64,000 bases of DNA from Citrobacter sp. On2M (GCF_018035235.1 NZ_WPCV01000002.1:434001-498000); one strand, 5' to 3'; shown: positions 39,207 to 54,880, counted from the stretch's first letter. Notes: generated by a model not told the origin, from the sequence alone. Translations and numbers: made by a program.

Positions 39207-39665
39207 ATGTTCCGGGGAGCAACGTTAGTTAATCTCGACAGTAAAGGGCGCTTATCGGTGCCTACCCGTTATCGGGATCAACTGCTCGAGAGCGCTACCG
39301 GTCAAATGGTTTGTACCATTGACATCCATCACCCGTGCCTGCTGCTGTACCCCCTGCCTGAATGGGAAATTATCGAGCAGAAGTTATCGCGTCTGTCGAG
39401 CATGAATCCAGTTGAGCGTCGCGTACAGCGCTTATTGCTGGGTCATGCCAGCGAATGTCAGATGGATAGTGCTGGTCGATTATTGATAGCGCCCATTCTG
39501 CGGCAACACGCAGGGCTAACGAAAGAAGTGATGCTGGTTGGGCAGTTCAATAAGTTTGAGCTGTGGGATGAAACGACCTGGTATCAACAGGTCAAGGAAG
39601 ATATCGACGCTGAGCAGTCTGTTACCGGCGCGCTGTCGGAACGATTGCAGGATTTGTCTCTATAA
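39207..39665 (+). CDS. mraZ: Transcriptional repressor MraZ
   Basis: Represses its own operon and influences many genes; it forms an oligomeric ring. The ATG at 39207 gives 152 aa, as in E. coli, starting [23 protein letters not shown]. There are two SpoVT/AbrB-type swapped-hairpin modules, each with a DxxxR signature (LDSKGRL near residue 10, MDSAGRL near 88). The frame is open upstream to 39171, but that would start inside the operator. rsmH follows after one base. Confidence 0.97.
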   Translation: MFRGATLVNLDSKGRLSVPTRYRDQLLESATGQMVCTIDIHHPCLLLYPLPEWEIIEQKLSRLSSMNPVERRVQRLLLGHASECQMDSAGRLLIAPILRQHAGLTKEVMLVGQFNKFELWDETTWYQQVKEDIDAEQSVTGALSERLQDLSL

Positions 39666-39666
39666 A

Positions 39667-40608
39667 ATGATGGAAAACTATAAACATACAACGGTGTTGT
39701 TGGATGAAGCCGTAAACGGCCTGAATATTCGTCCAGACGGCATCTACATTGACGGGACATTTGGTCGCGGCGGTCACTCACGTCTGATCCTCTCACAGCT
39801 TGGCGAAGAAGGACGTTTACTGGCTATCGATCGCGATCCGCAGGCGATTGCCGTTGCACAGATGATTACTGATCCCCGTTTTTCCATCGTACATGGACCT
39901 TTTTCTGCGCTGGCTGACTATGTCGCCGAACGCGGACTGACCGGTAAGATCGACGGGATTCTTCTCGATCTTGGGGTTTCTTCTCCGCAGCTTGATGACG
40001 CGGAACGCGGATTCTCATTTATGCGTGACGGTCCATTAGATATGCGTATGGACCCAACACGTGGTCAGTCAGCAGCTGAATGGCTGCAAACCGCCGATGA
40101 AGCAGACATTGCCTGGGTGATTAAAACCTTTGGCGAAGAGCGCTTCGGCAAACGCATTGCTCGCGCCATCGTAGAGCGCAATCGCATCGAACCGATGACC
40201 CGCACCAAAGAGCTGGCGGAAGTGATTGCGGCGGCAATGCCGGTGAAAGACAAATTCAAACATCCCGCGACCCGTACCTTCCAGGCGGTGCGCATTTGGG
40301 TGAACAGTGAACTGGAGGAGATAGAGCAGGCGCTAAAAAGCTCGCTCAGCGTGCTGGCACCAGGAGGTCGCCTTTCGATAATCAGTTTCCATTCGCTTGA
40401 AGATCGCATTGTGAAACGCTTTATGCGTGAACAAAGCCGTGGTCCTCAGGTTCCGGCTGGAATACCGATGACCGAAGCGCAGATCAAAAAGCTGGGCGGC
40501 CGTGAGTTAAGAGCACTAGGCAAGATGATGCCGGGCGAAGAAGAGGTTGCTGAAAATCCTCGTGCCCGTAGTTCAGTTCTGCGTATTGCAGAGAGGACGA
40601 ACGCATGA
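39667..40608 (+). CDS. rsmH: 16S rRNA (C1402-N4)-methyltransferase RsmH
   Basis: Methylates the N4 position of C1402 in the P site of 16S rRNA, affecting start codon selection; with RsmI it makes m4Cm. The ATG at 39667 gives 313 aa as in E. coli, with SAM-binding motifs [13 protein letters not shown] near residue 27, AIDRDPQAI, and [12 protein letters not shown]. The frame overlapping mraZ upstream (from 39538) is rejected because the family begins [16 protein letters not shown]. It overlaps ftsL by four bases (ATGA). Confidence 0.98.
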   Translation: MMENYKHTTVLLDEAVNGLNIRPDGIYIDGTFGRGGHSRLILSQLGEEGRLLAIDRDPQAIAVAQMITDPRFSIVHGPFSALADYVAERGLTGKIDGILLDLGVSSPQLDDAERGFSFMRDGPLDMRMDPTRGQSAAEWLQTADEADIAWVIKTFGEERFGKRIARAIVERNRIEPMTRTKELAEVIAAAMPVKDKFKHPATRTFQAVRIWVNSELEEIEQALKSSLSVLAPGGRLSIISFHSLEDRIVKRFMREQSRGPQVPAGIPMTEAQIKKLGGRELRALGKMMPGEEEVAENPRARSSVLRIAERTNA

Positions 40609-40970
40609 TCGGCAGAGTGACAGAAGCCCTCAGCAAAGTTAAGGGATCGATAGGAAGCAACGAGCGCCATGCCTTGCCTGGCGTGATCGGTGACGATCTT
40701 TTGCGGTATGGGAAGCTGCCACTCTGCCTGTTCATTTGCATTATTTTGACGGCGGTTACCGTCGTGACCACAGCACACCATACGCGGTTACTGACCGCGC
40801 AGCGTGAGCAACTGGTTCTGGAGCGAGATGCGTTAGATATCGAATGGCGCAACTTGATCCTTGAGGAGAATGCGCTCGGTGATCATAGCCGTGTTGAACG
40901 GATCGCAACGGAAAAGCTGCAAATGCAGCATGTTGATCCCTCACAAGAAAACATCGTAGTACAAAAATAA
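40605..40970 (+). CDS. ftsL: Cell division protein FtsL
   Basis: Bitopic divisome protein that forms a complex with FtsB and FtsQ and transmits the activation signal to FtsWI. Length is 121 aa, as in E. coli. A cytoplasmic N-terminus (about 1-37) and one membrane span (about 38-57, [17 protein letters not shown]) precede a periplasmic leucine-zipper coiled coil (about 60-100). The AWI-type activation region is in the membrane-proximal coil. It overlaps rsmH by four bases; ftsI starts 15 bases downstream. Confidence 0.97.
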   Translation: MIGRVTEALSKVKGSIGSNERHALPGVIGDDLLRYGKLPLCLFICIILTAVTVVTTAHHTRLLTAQREQLVLERDALDIEWRNLILEENALGDHSRVERIATEKLQMQHVDPSQENIVVQK

Positions 40971-40985
40971 GGATAAACGCGACGC

Positions 40986-42752
40986 ATGAAAGCAGCGGCA
41001 AAAACGCACAAACCAAAACGCCAGGAAGAACAAGCCAACTTTATCAGTTGGCGTTTTGCGTTACTGTGCGGCTGTATTTTGCTGGCACTGGGTTTTCTGC
41101 TGGGGCGCGTTGCCTGGCTGCAAATCATCGCGCCGGACATGCTGGTACGTCAGGGCGATATGCGCTCTCTGCGCGTCCAGGAAGTGTCCACCTCGCGCGG
41201 AATGATTACCGACCGTTCAGGACGTCCGCTGGCAGTGAGCGTACCGGTGAAGGCGATTTGGGCCGATCCGAAAGAGGTGCATGATGCAGGCGGCGTGAGC
41301 GTTGGCGAGCGCTGGCGAGCGCTGTCGACGGCCCTGAATATCCCGCTTGATCAACTGGCTTCCCGCATTAACGCCAACCCGAAAGGACGCTTTATCTATC
41401 TGGCACGTCAGGTAAACCCTGACATGGCTGACTACATCAAAAAACTCAAGCTGCCAGGGATTCACCTGCGTGAAGAGTCCCGCCGTTACTATCCTTCCGG
41501 AGAAGTGACCGCTCACCTCATCGGTTTTACTAACGTCGACAGTCAGGGGATTGAAGGCGTTGAGAAAAGCTTCGACAAATGGCTCACCGGACAACCGGGT
41601 GAGCGTATTGTACGTAAAGACCGTTATGGCCGCGTCATTGAGGATATTTCCTCTACCGACAGCCAGGCGGCGCATAACCTTGCGCTGAGTATTGATGAGC
41701 GTTTACAGGCGCTGGTCTACCGTGAACTGAATAACGCTGTGGCCTTTAACAAGGCGGAATCAGGCAGCGCGGTGCTGGTGGATGTAAATACTGGTGAAGT
41801 GCTGGCGATGGCGAACAGCCCGTCTTACAACCCAAACAATCTCACCGGTACGCCAAAAGACGCTATGCGCAACCGTACCATTACCGACGTGTTTGAACCG
41901 GGTTCTACCGTTAAGCCGATGGTGGTGATGACGGCGCTGCAGCGTGGCGTTGTACGCGAAAACACCGTGCTCAACACTATCCCTTACCGAATTAATGGCC
42001 ACGAAATCAAAGACGTGGCGCGTTATAGCGAATTGACCCTCACCGGGGTTTTGCAGAAGTCGAGTAACGTCGGTGTTTCCAAGCTGGCGTTAGCGATGCC
42101 GTCCTCAGCGTTAGTAGACACTTACTCACGTTTTGGGCTGGGAAAAGCGACCAATTTGGGGTTGGTCGGAGAACGCAGTGGCTTATATCCTCAAAAACAA
42201 CGGTGGTCTGACATAGAGAGGGCCACCTTCTCTTTCGGCTACGGGCTGATGGTAACGCCGTTACAGTTAGCGCGAGTCTACGCAACGATCGGCAGCTATG
42301 GCGTTTATCGCCCGCTGTCGATTACCAAAGTTGATCCTCCCGTTCCGGGCGAGCGTATCTTCCCGGAAGCGACCGTACGCACCGTGGTGCACATGATGGA
42401 AAGCGTGGCGCTGCCCGGTGGCGGCGGCGTGAAGGCGGCGATTAAAGGCTATCGTATCGCCATTAAAACCGGTACGGCGAAAAAAGTGGGGCCGGATGGC
42501 CGCTACATCAACAAATACATTGCTTATACCGCAGGCGTTGCGCCTGCGAGTCAGCCGCGCTTCGCGCTGGTTGTTGTTATCAACGATCCGCAGGCGGGTA
42601 AATACTACGGTGGCGCCGTTTCCGCGCCGGTCTTTGGTGCCATCATGGGCGGCGTTCTGCGCACCATGAACATCGAGCCGGATGCGCTGACAACGGGCGA
42701 TAAAAATGAATTTGTGAATAATCAAGGCGAGGCAACAGGTGGCAGATCGTAA
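40986..42752 (+). CDS. ftsI: Septal peptidoglycan transpeptidase FtsI (PBP3)
   Basis: Class B penicillin-binding protein that crosslinks septal peptidoglycan with the glycosyltransferase FtsW; target of aztreonam and cephalexin. Length is 588 aa, as in E. coli. A cytoplasmic tail and one membrane span (about 24-42) are followed by a pedestal domain and the transpeptidase domain. The active-site motifs are intact: STVK (serine 307), SSN near 359, and KTGT near 494. I see no YRIN- or YRIK-type insertion after position 333; the segment reads [10 protein letters not shown] as in wild type. It overlaps murE by 14 bases. Confidence 0.98.
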   Translation: MKAAAKTHKPKRQEEQANFISWRFALLCGCILLALGFLLGRVAWLQIIAPDMLVRQGDMRSLRVQEVSTSRGMITDRSGRPLAVSVPVKAIWADPKEVHDAGGVSVGERWRALSTALNIPLDQLASRINANPKGRFIYLARQVNPDMADYIKKLKLPGIHLREESRRYYPSGEVTAHLIGFTNVDSQGIEGVEKSFDKWLTGQPGERIVRKDRYGRVIEDISSTDSQAAHNLALSIDERLQALVYRELNNAVAFNKAESGSAVLVDVNTGEVLAMANSPSYNPNNLTGTPKDAMRNRTITDVFEPGSTVKPMVVMTALQRGVVRENTVLNTIPYRINGHEIKDVARYSELTLTGVLQKSSNVGVSKLALAMPSSALVDTYSRFGLGKATNLGLVGERSGLYPQKQRWSDIERATFSFGYGLMVTPLQLARVYATIGSYGVYRPLSITKVDPPVPGERIFPEATVRTVVHMMESVALPGGGGVKAAIKGYRIAIKTGTAKKVGPDGRYINKYIAYTAGVAPASQPRFALVVVINDPQAGKYYGGAVSAPVFGAIMGGVLRTMNIEPDALTTGDKNEFVNNQGEATGGRS

Positions 42753-44226
42753 TTTGCGCGACCTTCTTGCTCCATGGGTGCCGGGTGCACCGGAGCGAGC
42801 ACTGCGGGAGATGACGCTCGACAGCCGTGTGGCTGCATCAGGCGATCTCTTTGTCGCAGTATTGGGTCATCAGGCGGACGGGCGTCGGTATATCCCGCAG
42901 GCGATAGCGCAAGGTGTGGCTGCCATTATTGCAGAAGCAAAAGATGAAGCTGCTGACGGTGAAATCCGCGAAATGCACGGTGTACCGGTTATCTATCTGA
43001 GCCAGCTTAACGAACGCTTATCTGCACTGGCAGGCCGTTTTTACCACGAGCCTTCTGAGAAAATGCGCCTGGTCGGCGTGACCGGGACGAACGGTAAAAC
43101 CACCACCACCCAATTGCTGGCACAGTGGAGCCAACTGCTTGGTGAAACCAGCGCGGTAATGGGCACGGTAGGCAATGGCCTGTTGGGTAAAGTGATCCCA
43201 ACGGAAAACACCACCGGTTCAGCCGTTGATGTCCAGCATGTGCTGGCAGGGCTGGTTGCGCAGGGTGCCACGGTGGGCGCGATGGAAGTCTCCTCGCACG
43301 GTCTGGTGCAACATCGTGTGGCGGCGCTGAAGTTTGCCGCCTCGGTATTCACCAACCTGAGCCGCGATCATCTGGATTACCACGGCGATATGGAGCACTA
43401 CGAAGCCGCGAAATGGCTGCTGTATTCCACGCACCATTGCGGTCAGGCTATTGTCAATGCGGATGATGAAGTCGGTCGTCGCTGGCTGGCAAAATTGCCG
43501 GATGCGGTTGCTGTGTCGATGGAAGGCCATATCAACCCGAACTGTCACGGTCGTTGGTTAAAAGCGATTGACGTGGATTATCACGACAGCGGCGCGACGA
43601 TTCGATTTTCCTCCTCATGGGGCGACGGCGAAATTGAAAGCCGCCTGATGGGGGCGTTTAACGTCAGCAATCTGCTGCTGGCGCTGGCAACGCTGCTGGC
43701 GCTGGGGTATCCGTTAGCTGATTTACTGAAAACGGCGGCACAATTACAGCCGGTTTGCGGGCGTATGGAAGTGTTCAGCGCACCGGGTAAAACCACCGTG
43801 GTGGTTGATTACGCCCATACGCCAGATGCGCTGGAAAAAGCGCTGCAGGCAGCGCGTTTGCACTGCACTGGCAAACTGTGGTGCGTCTTTGGCTGCGGCG
43901 GGGATCGCGATAAAGGCAAACGTCCGTTGATGGGCGCAATTGCCGAGCAGTTTGCAGATGTTGTTGTGGTGACCGATGACAACCCGCGTACCGAAGAGCC
44001 GCGCGCCATTATTAACGATATTCTGGCGGGGATGCTGGATGCCGGGCAGGCGAAGGTGATGGAAGGTCGCGCAGAAGCGGTGACAAACGCCATTATGCAG
44101 GCGAAAGAAAACGACGTGGTGCTGGTGGCCGGGAAAGGTCACGAAGACTACCAGATCGTCGGCGCACAGCGCCTTGACTATTCTGACCGCGTAACGGCAG
44201 CGCGCCTGCTGGGGGTAATCGCATGA
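42739..44226 (+). CDS. murE: UDP-MurNAc-L-Ala-D-Glu:meso-DAP ligase
   Basis: Adds meso-diaminopimelate to the peptidoglycan precursor. It starts with a GTG at 42739 inside the end of ftsI and has 495 aa, as in E. coli. The ATP loop GTNGKTTTT is near residue 114, the carbamylated-lysine region is YEAAKWLLY near 220, and the DNPR motif (DDNPRTEEP near 413) marks meso-DAP rather than lysine specificity. It overlaps murF by four bases (ATGA). Confidence 0.98.
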   Translation: MADRNLRDLLAPWVPGAPERALREMTLDSRVAASGDLFVAVLGHQADGRRYIPQAIAQGVAAIIAEAKDEAADGEIREMHGVPVIYLSQLNERLSALAGRFYHEPSEKMRLVGVTGTNGKTTTTQLLAQWSQLLGETSAVMGTVGNGLLGKVIPTENTTGSAVDVQHVLAGLVAQGATVGAMEVSSHGLVQHRVAALKFAASVFTNLSRDHLDYHGDMEHYEAAKWLLYSTHHCGQAIVNADDEVGRRWLAKLPDAVAVSMEGHINPNCHGRWLKAIDVDYHDSGATIRFSSSWGDGEIESRLMGAFNVSNLLLALATLLALGYPLADLLKTAAQLQPVCGRMEVFSAPGKTTVVVDYAHTPDALEKALQAARLHCTGKLWCVFGCGGDRDKGKRPLMGAIAEQFADVVVVTDDNPRTEEPRAIINDILAGMLDAGQAKVMEGRAEAVTNAIMQAKENDVVLVAGKGHEDYQIVGAQRLDYSDRVTAARLLGVIA

Positions 44227-45574
44227 TTAGCGTAACGCTCAGCCAACTGGCTGAGATCCTCCGCGGCGAACTGAAAGGGGCCGATCTGACCCTTGATGCG
44301 GTGACAACCGATACGCGTAAAGTGACACCAGGCTGCCTGTTTGTGGCACTGAAAGGCGAACGTTTTGACGCTCATGATTTTGCCGACAAGGCACAAGAGA
44401 GCGGGGCGGGCGCGCTGTTGGTCAGCCGTCCTCTGGACACCGATCTGCCGCAGTTGATTGTTAACGATACGCGTCTGGCGTTTGGTGAACTGGCAGCGTG
44501 GGTACGCGCCCAGGTTCCGGCGCGTGTTGTCGCGTTGACCGGCTCTTCTGGTAAAACGTCAGTCAAAGAGATGACGGCCTCCATTTTGAGTAAGTGTGGC
44601 AACACGTTATATACCGCGGGAAACCTGAATAACGACATCGGCGTTCCGATGACGCTGCTGCGCTTAAACAACGATTACGACTATGCCGTGATTGAGCTCG
44701 GCGCCAATCATCAGGGTGAAATCGCCTGGACCGTTGGCCTGACTCGCCCGGAAGCCGCGCTGGTGAACAACCTTGCCGCCGCGCATCTGGAAGGTTTCGG
44801 CTCTCTGGCGGGCGTAGCGAAGGCAAAAGGTGAGATTTTTACCGGCCTGTCAGCGAACGGTATCGCCATTATGAATGCCGACAACAACGACTGGCTGAAC
44901 TGGCAGAACATTATCGGCAATCGCAAAGTCTGGCGTTTTTCGCCGAATGCGGCTAACAGCGACTTTTCGGCGGCCAACGTACATGTGACCTCACACGGCA
45001 CGGAATTTACGCTGCAAACGCCAACCGGAAGCATTGATGTTCTGCTACCGCTGCCGGGTCGCCATAACATTGCTAACGCTCTGGCGGCGGCGGCGCTCGC
45101 TATGGCGGTAGGCGCGACACACGACGCGATCAAAGCGGGTCTGAAGGATTTGCAAGCGGTACCGGGGCGTCTGTTCCCGATTCAACTGGCAGAAAACCAA
45201 CTGCTGCTGGACGACTCCTATAATGCTAACGTCGGATCCATGACCGCAGCGGTACAGGTGCTGTCTGAAATGCCAGGCTATCGCGTGCTGGTGGTTGGCG
45301 ATATGGCAGAGCTTGGCGCGGAAAGCGAAGCATGTCACGTGCAGGTGGGTATCGCTGCGAAGGCGGCGGGTATCGACCGTGTGCTGAGTACAGGGAAACT
45401 GAGTCAGGCAATTAGCCATGCCAGCGGCGTTGGTGAGCATTTTGCGGATAAAACCGCGCTGACCGCGCATCTTAAAGCATTGATTGCAGAACATCAGGTC
45501 ATGACGATTTTAGTGAAGGGTTCACGTAGTGCCGCCATGGAAGAGGTAGTACGCGCATTACAGGAGAATGGGAC

Positions 45575-45581
<7 letters not shown>
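44223..45581 (+). CDS. murF: UDP-MurNAc-tripeptide:D-Ala-D-Ala ligase
   Basis: Adds the D-Ala-D-Ala dipeptide, the last cytoplasmic step of the UDP-MurNAc-pentapeptide. Length is 452 aa, as in E. coli. An N-terminal UDP-binding domain precedes the Mur ligase core with ATP loop [11 protein letters not shown] near residue 107 and GANHQGEI. The C-terminal domain carries [10 protein letters not shown]. It overlaps murE by four bases and mraY by seven, consistent with tight coupling to the membrane step that follows. Confidence 0.98.
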
Positions 45582-46657
<1,076 letters not shown>

Positions 46658-46659
46658 TC

Positions 46660-47976
46660 ATGGCTGATTACCAGGGTAAAAAAGTCGTCATTATCGGTCT
46701 GGGGTTGACCGGACTGTCCTGCGTGGATTTCTTCCTGGCGCGTGGCGTGACGCCGCGCGTGATGGATACCCGTGCGACGCCGCCTGGTCTGGATAAATTA
46801 CCGGAAGCGGTTGAGCGTCATGTTGGTAGCCTGAATGATGACTGGCTGCTGGCTGCCGATCTCATCGTCGCCAGCCCTGGTATTGCCCTGGCGCACCCTT
46901 CGTTGAGCGCTGCTGCTGATGCCGGGATTGAAATTGTTGGCGACATTGAGCTGTTTTGTCGCGAAGCTCAGGCGCCGATCGTCGCGATCACCGGGTCCAA
47001 CGGGAAAAGTACCGTCACTACGCTGGTCGGCGAGATGGCGAAAGCTGCCGGTGTGAATGTGGGGGTTGGTGGTAATATTGGCCTGCCTGCGCTGATGCTG
47101 CTGGATGACGAACGCGAGCTGTATGTTCTCGAGCTGTCGAGCTTCCAACTGGAAACAACCTCCAGTTTACAGGCCGTGGCGGCCACCATTTTGAACGTCA
47201 CCGAAGATCATATGGACAGGTATCCGTTTGGCCTGCAGCAGTACCGTGCGGCCAAACTGCGCGTCTATGAGAACGCGAAAGTATGTGTGGTCAACGCCGA
47301 TGATGCGCTGACCATGCCGATTCGCGGGGCGGATGAGCGCTGCGTGAGCTTTGGCGTCAATATGGGGGACTATCACCTGAATCGTCAGCAGGGCGAAACC
47401 TGGCTGCGGGTGAAAGGGGAAAAAGTCCTCAACGTGAAAGAGATGACGCTTTCAGGTCAGCATAACTATACCAACGCCCTGGCTGCGCTGGCGCTGGCGG
47501 ATGCCGCGGGTTTACCACGGGCGTCGAGTCTGAAAGCGCTGACCACCTTTACCGGTCTGGCGCACCGTTTTCAGTTGGTGCTGAACCATAACGGCGTACG
47601 CTGGATTAACGATTCTAAAGCCACCAACGTCGGCAGCACTGAAGCCGCACTGAATGGCCTGCACGTTGACGGCACGCTGCACCTGCTGCTGGGCGGCGAC
47701 GGGAAATCCGCTGACTTTATGCCGTTGCAGCGTTACCTGACCGGCAATAACATTCGTCTGTACTGCTTTGGCCGCGATGGCGCGCAACTCGCCGCTCTGC
47801 GACCTGAGATTGCGGAACAAACTGAAACTATGGAGCAGGCTATGCGTCTGCTTGCGCCGCGCGTGAAGTCGGGCGATATGGTGCTGCTGTCGCCAGCCTG
47901 CGCCAGCCTCGATCAGTTCAAGAACTTTGAGCAACGCGGTGATGTCTTTGCCCGTCTGGCGAAGGAGTTGGGTTGA
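46660..47976 (+). CDS. murD: UDP-MurNAc-L-Ala:D-Glu ligase
   Basis: Adds D-glutamate to UDP-MurNAc-L-alanine. It has 438 aa, as in E. coli. The N-terminal Rossmann-like UDP site ([17 protein letters not shown]) precedes the ATP loop [11 protein letters not shown] near residue 110. LSSFQLETT and [10 protein letters not shown] supply metal and substrate residues, and [10 protein letters not shown] lies in the C-terminal domain. The stop overlaps the ftsW start by one base (TGATG). Confidence 0.98.
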   Translation: MADYQGKKVVIIGLGLTGLSCVDFFLARGVTPRVMDTRATPPGLDKLPEAVERHVGSLNDDWLLAADLIVASPGIALAHPSLSAAADAGIEIVGDIELFCREAQAPIVAITGSNGKSTVTTLVGEMAKAAGVNVGVGGNIGLPALMLLDDERELYVLELSSFQLETTSSLQAVAATILNVTEDHMDRYPFGLQQYRAAKLRVYENAKVCVVNADDALTMPIRGADERCVSFGVNMGDYHLNRQQGETWLRVKGEKVLNVKEMTLSGQHNYTNALAALALADAAGLPRASSLKALTTFTGLAHRFQLVLNHNGVRWINDSKATNVGSTEAALNGLHVDGTLHLLLGGDGKSADFMPLQRYLTGNNIRLYCFGRDGAQLAALRPEIAEQTETMEQAMRLLAPRVKSGDMVLLSPACASLDQFKNFEQRGDVFARLAKELG

Positions 47977-49220
47977 TGCGCTTATCTCTCCCTCGTCTGA
48001 GACTGCCGCGCTTACCAGGACTGGGTGTCCTGGCGTGGATCTTCGCGGCGCTTAAAGGCTGGGTGATGGCTTCGCGTGATAAAGACGCCGACAGCCTGAT
48101 CATGTATGACCGCATGCTGCTGTGGCTAACCTTTGGTTTGGCGGCGATCGGCTTCGTGATGGTGACATCGGCATCGATGCCCGTAGGGCAACGCCTGGCG
48201 GGTGATCCTTTCCTGTTTGCTAAGCGTGACGCGTTGTACATCTTCCTCGCGTTTTGTCTGGCGATGGTGACGCTGCGTCTGCCGATGGAGTTCTGGCAAA
48301 AGTACAGTACGACGATGCTGATAGCCTCAATCATCATGCTGCTGATCGTGCTGGTGGTGGGTAGCTCCGTTAACGGGGCGTCGCGCTGGATTGCGTTGGG
48401 TCCGCTGCGTATTCAGCCAGCAGAATTTACCAAGCTGTCGCTGTTCTGTTATCTCGCCAATTACCTGGTGCGTAAAGTGGATGAGGTGCGTAACAACCTG
48501 CGCGGCTTCTTAAAACCGATGGGCGTGATCCTGGTGCTGGCTATTTTACTGCTGGCGCAGCCTGACCTTGGTACGGTGGTGGTGCTGTTTGTTACTACTT
48601 TGGCGATGCTGTTTCTCGCCGGCGCGAAACTGTGGCAGTTCATCGCCATCATCGGCATGGGGATTTCGGCGGTCGTACTGCTGATCCTTGCCGAGCCGTA
48701 TCGTATTCGCCGCGTAACTTCTTTCTGGAACCCGTGGGAAGATCCGTTCGGCAGCGGTTACCAGCTGACACAATCTCTGATGGCTTTTGGTCGCGGTGAG
48801 GTTTGGGGACAAGGCTTAGGTAATTCAGTACAAAAACTGGAGTATTTACCGGAAGCGCACACCGACTTCATCTTCGCCATCATTGGGGAGGAGCTGGGTT
48901 ATATCGGTGTGGTATTGGCACTTTTAATGGTATTCTTCGTCGCTTTTCGCGCGATGTCGATTGGTCGTAAAGCGCTGGAAATTGATCACCGTTTTTCAGG
49001 CTTTTTAGCCTGCTCCATCGGGATCTGGTTTAGCTTTCAGGCGCTGGTAAATGTCGGTGCGGCGGCAGGTATGCTGCCAACCAAAGGTCTGACGTTGCCG
49101 CTGATCAGTTATGGTGGTTCCAGTTTGTTGATTATGTCAACGGCCATCATGTTTTTGTTACGTATTGATTATGAAACGCGTCTGGAAAAAGCCCAGGCGT
49201 TTACACGAGGTGCACGATGA
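47976..49220 (+). CDS. ftsW: Septal peptidoglycan glycosyltransferase FtsW
   Basis: SEDS-family polymerase that works with FtsI at the septum; about ten membrane segments. The ATG at 47976 gives 414 aa as in E. coli; the TTG one codon earlier is not needed. The conserved catalytic aspartate region lies in the large periplasmic loop, with [20 protein letters not shown] and [19 protein letters not shown]. The residue reading [13 protein letters not shown] is I-D-L-G-L in E. coli as I recall, a local variation. It overlaps murG by four bases. Confidence 0.98.
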   Translation: MRLSLPRLRLPRLPGLGVLAWIFAALKGWVMASRDKDADSLIMYDRMLLWLTFGLAAIGFVMVTSASMPVGQRLAGDPFLFAKRDALYIFLAFCLAMVTLRLPMEFWQKYSTTMLIASIIMLLIVLVVGSSVNGASRWIALGPLRIQPAEFTKLSLFCYLANYLVRKVDEVRNNLRGFLKPMGVILVLAILLLAQPDLGTVVVLFVTTLAMLFLAGAKLWQFIAIIGMGISAVVLLILAEPYRIRRVTSFWNPWEDPFGSGYQLTQSLMAFGRGEVWGQGLGNSVQKLEYLPEAHTDFIFAIIGEELGYIGVVLALLMVFFVAFRAMSIGRKALEIDHRFSGFLACSIGIWFSFQALVNVGAAAGMLPTKGLTLPLISYGGSSLLIMSTAIMFLLRIDYETRLEKAQAFTRGAR

Positions 49221-50284
49221 GTGGTCAACCGAAGCGGTTAATGGTGATGGCGGGCGGTACCGGCGGGCATGTGTTCCCGGGGCTGGCGGTCGCGCACCAT
49301 TTAATGGCGCAGGGCTGGCAGGTTCGTTGGCTGGGCACCGCCGATCGTATGGAAGCGGACTTAGTGCCGAAACATGGCATTGAAATTGACTTTATTCGCA
49401 TCTCCGGTTTGCGTGGCAAAGGCGTTAACGCACTGCTTGCCGCGCCCGTGCGTATTTTTAATGCCTGGCGTCAGGCGCGCGCCATCATGAAGCAGTTTAA
49501 GCCTGATGTGGTGCTGGGTATGGGCGGCTACGTGTCTGGCCCTGGCGGTCTGGCGGCCTGGTCATTAGGCATTCCGGTGGTTCTGCATGAGCAGAACGGC
49601 ATTGCTGGATTAACCAACAAATGGCTGGCGAAGATTGCAACGAAGGTGATGCAAGCCTTTCCTGGCGCATTCCCAAATGCGGATGTGGTGGGCAACCCGG
49701 TACGTACTGACGTGCTGGCGCTGCCATTACCTGAAGCGCGTCTGGCTGGACGTGAAGGTCCGGTTCGCGTGCTGGTCGTCGGTGGTTCTCAGGGCGCACG
49801 CGTGCTTAACCAGACGATGCCGCAGGTTGCCGCCAGGCTTGGTGATGCGGTGACTATCTGGCATCAGAGCGGTAAAGGTGCGCAGCAAACCGTTGAGCAG
49901 GCTTATGTCGACGCGGGACAACCGCAACACAAGGTCACTGAGTTTATTGATGATATGGCGGCAGCTTACGCATGGGCGGATGTCGTGGTCTGTCGCTCAG
50001 GTGCGCTAACGGTGAGCGAAATTGCCGCCGCAGGTTTGCCTGCGCTGTTTGTACCGTTCCAGCACAAAGACAGACAGCAATACTGGAATGCGCTGCCGCT
50101 GGAGAAAGCGGGCGCGGCCAAAATTCTTGAGCAGCCGCAGTTTACTGTGGATGCCGTCGCCAGCACCCTTGCCGGGTGGTCGCGAGAAACCTTATTAACC
50201 ATGGCAGAACGTGCGCGCGCCGCATCCATACCGGATGCCACAGAGCGTGTTGCAAACGAAGTGAGCCGGGCTGCCCGGGCGTAA
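49217..50284 (+). CDS. murG: Lipid II synthase MurG
   Basis: Peripheral membrane GT-B glycosyltransferase that adds GlcNAc to lipid I. It has 355 aa, as in E. coli. The N-terminal glycine-rich loop [12 protein letters not shown] near residue 14, GGYVSGPGG and HEQNGIAG bind lipid I. In the C-terminal half, [13 protein letters not shown] and [22 protein letters not shown] bind UDP-GlcNAc. It overlaps ftsW by four bases. The 51-base gap to murC is the largest inside the cluster before ftsZ. Confidence 0.98.
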   Translation: MSGQPKRLMVMAGGTGGHVFPGLAVAHHLMAQGWQVRWLGTADRMEADLVPKHGIEIDFIRISGLRGKGVNALLAAPVRIFNAWRQARAIMKQFKPDVVLGMGGYVSGPGGLAAWSLGIPVVLHEQNGIAGLTNKWLAKIATKVMQAFPGAFPNADVVGNPVRTDVLALPLPEARLAGREGPVRVLVVGGSQGARVLNQTMPQVAARLGDAVTIWHQSGKGAQQTVEQAYVDAGQPQHKVTEFIDDMAAAYAWADVVVCRSGALTVSEIAAAGLPALFVPFQHKDRQQYWNALPLEKAGAAKILEQPQFTVDAVASTLAGWSRETLLTMAERARAASIPDATERVANEVSRAARA

Positions 50285-50335
50285 TTGTGGTGATGCCTTT
50301 TGCATCGCATGAACTAAGAAGTTAATGGCTAAAGA

Positions 50336-52724
<2,389 letters not shown>

Positions 52725-52725
52725 T

Positions 52726-53559
52726 ATGTCGCAGGCTGCGCTGAACACACGAAACGGTGATGAAGAAGAAGTAAACTCCTCACGCCGCAATAATGGAACG
52801 CGTCTTGCAGGAATACTGTTTCTGTTGACAGTGCTGTGCACCGTGTTTGTCAGCGGCTGGGTAGTATTGGGATGGATGGAAGATGCGCAGCGTTTGCCAT
52901 TGTCAAAACTGGTGTTAACCGGTGAACGGCATTACACGCGCAATGACGATATCCGTCAGTCCATCCTGGCGCTGGGCGCTCCGGGAACCTTTATGACTCA
53001 GGATGTGAACATCATCCAGAGCCAGATTGAACGTCTCCCCTGGATCAAACAGGCGAGCGTCAGAAAGCAATGGCCTGATGAATTGAAGATTCATCTGGTT
53101 GAATATGTGCCAATAGCGCGTTGGAATGACCAACATATGGTGGATGCCGAAGGAAATACGTTCAGCGTCCCAACCGGTCGGGCCAATAAGCAGGTATTAC
53201 CCATGTTGTACGGGCCGGAAGGCAGCGCGAGTGAAGTGTTGCAAGGGTTCCGTGACATGGGGCAGGTGCTGGCTAAGGATAGATTCACCCTGAAGGAAGC
53301 GGCAATGACCGCTCGTCGTTCCTGGCAGTTGACGCTGAATAACGATATTAAGCTGAATCTGGGCAGGGGCGATACGATAAAACGTTTGGCTCGCTTTGTG
53401 GAACTCTACCCGGTTTTACAGCAGCAGGCGCAAACCGATGGCAAACGGATTAGCTACGTTGATTTGCGTTATGACTCAGGAGCGGCAGTAGGCTGGGTTC
53501 CCTTGCCTCCTGAGGAATCTAATCAGCAACAGAATCAGGCACAGGCAGAACAACAATGA
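52726..53559 (+). CDS. ftsQ: Cell division protein FtsQ
   Basis: Bitopic scaffold of the divisome that holds FtsB and FtsL. It has 277 aa (E. coli 276). A cytoplasmic N-terminus (1-26) and one membrane span (about 27-48, [26 protein letters not shown]) precede a periplasmic POTRA domain beginning near [16 protein letters not shown] beta domain follows, and the glutamine-rich C-terminus ([12 protein letters not shown]) is more variable than the rest. It overlaps ftsA by four bases. Confidence 0.97.
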   Translation: MSQAALNTRNGDEEEVNSSRRNNGTRLAGILFLLTVLCTVFVSGWVVLGWMEDAQRLPLSKLVLTGERHYTRNDDIRQSILALGAPGTFMTQDVNIIQSQIERLPWIKQASVRKQWPDELKIHLVEYVPIARWNDQHMVDAEGNTFSVPTGRANKQVLPMLYGPEGSASEVLQGFRDMGQVLAKDRFTLKEAAMTARRSWQLTLNNDIKLNLGRGDTIKRLARFVELYPVLQQQAQTDGKRISYVDLRYDSGAAVGWVPLPPEESNQQQNQAQAEQQ

Positions 53560-54818
53560 TCAAGGCGACGGACAGAAAACTGGTAGTTGGACTGGAGATT
53601 GGCACCGCGAAGGTAGCCGCTTTAGTAGGGGAAGTTCTGCCCGACGGTATGGTCAATATCATTGGCGTGGGCAGTTGCCCATCGCGAGGTATGGATAAAG
53701 GCGGGGTGAACGACCTTGAGTCTGTGGTGAAGTGCGTACAGCGCGCCATTGACCAGGCTGAGCTGATGGCAGATTGCCAGATCTCCTCTGTGTATCTGGC
53801 GCTTTCCGGTAAACACATTAGCTGTCAGAATGAAATTGGTATGGTGCCCATTTCCGAAGAGGAAGTGACGCAGGAAGATGTGGAAAACGTGGTTCATACG
53901 GCAAAGTCCGTACGTGTTCGCGATGAACATCGCGTTCTGCACGTTATTCCGCAGGAATACGCCATTGACTACCAGGAAGGTATCAAAAATCCGGTCGGTC
54001 TTTCCGGCGTGCGTATGCAGGCAAAAGTCCACCTTATAACCTGCCACAACGACATGGCGAAGAACATCGTCAAAGCTGTTGAACGTTGTGGTCTGAAAGT
54101 TGACCAACTGATTTTTGCCGGGTTGGCAGCCAGTTATTCCGTCTTGACGGAAGATGAACGTGAGCTGGGTGTCTGCGTGGTCGATATTGGTGGTGGTACA
54201 ATGGATATCGCCGTTTATACTGGCGGGGCGTTGCGCCACACTAAAGTTATCCCCTATGCCGGGAATGTCGTGACCAGCGATATCGCGTATGCCTTTGGTA
54301 CGCCGCCAAGCGATGCCGAAGCCATCAAAGTGCGTCATGGTTGCGCACTGGGTTCCATCGTGGGTAAAGACGAGAGCGTTGAAGTGCCAAGCGTGGGGGG
54401 GCGTCCACCGCGTAGCCTGCAACGTCAGACTCTGGCAGAGGTCATTGAGCCGCGTTATACCGAGCTGCTCAACCTGGTCAACGAAGAAATTTTGCAATTA
54501 CAAGAACAGCTTCGTCAGCAGGGTGTGAAACATCATCTGGCGGCGGGGATTGTGTTAACCGGCGGTGCTGCGCAAATTGAAGGCCTTGCGGCCTGCGCAC
54601 AGCGTGTGTTCCATACGCAAGTGCGTATTGGCGCACCGCTGAATATTACTGGTCTGACGGATTATGCTCAGGAGCCGTATTATTCAACGGCGGTGGGGCT
54701 GCTTCACTACGGGAAAGAATCCCATTTGAGTGGTGAGGCTGAAGTAGAAAAACGCGTAACGGCATCAGTTGGCTCGTGGATCAAACGACTCAATAGCTGG
54801 CTGAGAAAAGAGTTTTAA
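53556..54818 (+). CDS. ftsA: Cell division protein FtsA
   Basis: Actin-like ATPase that tethers the Z ring to the membrane and recruits later proteins. It has 420 aa, as in E. coli. The nucleotide motifs are [15 protein letters not shown] near residue 12, [13 protein letters not shown] near 208, and [11 protein letters not shown] near 335; the 1C subdomain characteristic of FtsA follows the first motif. The C-terminal amphipathic membrane-targeting helix is [15 protein letters not shown] 291-codon antisense frame in this gene is a shadow. ftsZ follows after 62 bases. Confidence 0.98.
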   Translation: MIKATDRKLVVGLEIGTAKVAALVGEVLPDGMVNIIGVGSCPSRGMDKGGVNDLESVVKCVQRAIDQAELMADCQISSVYLALSGKHISCQNEIGMVPISEEEVTQEDVENVVHTAKSVRVRDEHRVLHVIPQEYAIDYQEGIKNPVGLSGVRMQAKVHLITCHNDMAKNIVKAVERCGLKVDQLIFAGLAASYSVLTEDERELGVCVVDIGGGTMDIAVYTGGALRHTKVIPYAGNVVTSDIAYAFGTPPSDAEAIKVRHGCALGSIVGKDESVEVPSVGGRPPRSLQRQTLAEVIEPRYTELLNLVNEEILQLQEQLRQQGVKHHLAAGIVLTGGAAQIEGLAACAQRVFHTQVRIGAPLNITGLTDYAQEPYYSTAVGLLHYGKESHLSGEAEVEKRVTASVGSWIKRLNSWLRKEF

Positions 54819-54826
54819 TTTTTAAA

Positions 54827-54851
54827 GAGACCGACGCACATTAACGGTCTC
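54827..54851 (+). other. Stem-loop in the ftsZ leader
   Basis: GAGACCG at 54827-54833 pairs perfectly with CGGTCTC at 54845-54851 around an 11-base loop, 29 bases before the ftsZ ATG. No T run follows, so it is not an intrinsic terminator. From memory E. coli has GAGGCCG and CGGCCTC at the same place, a compensatory change that would support an RNA structure. Confidence 0.65.
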
Positions 54852-54880
54852 AGGCGACAGGCACAACGGAGAGAGAAACT

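Noticed and set aside
39026-39208. 60-codon minus-strand frame over Pmra and the MraZ boxes
   Set aside because: Coincides with regulatory DNA and has no recognisable product.
40986-42752. FtsO sponge RNA within ftsI
   Set aside because: E. coli has a small RNA from the ftsI coding region, but I cannot locate its ends or the RybB-pairing segment here from sequence alone.
53622-54497. 291-codon minus-strand open frame inside ftsA
   Set aside because: Antisense to a fully conserved gene, no family-like motifs, composition typical of reverse-strand shadows of highly biased genes.
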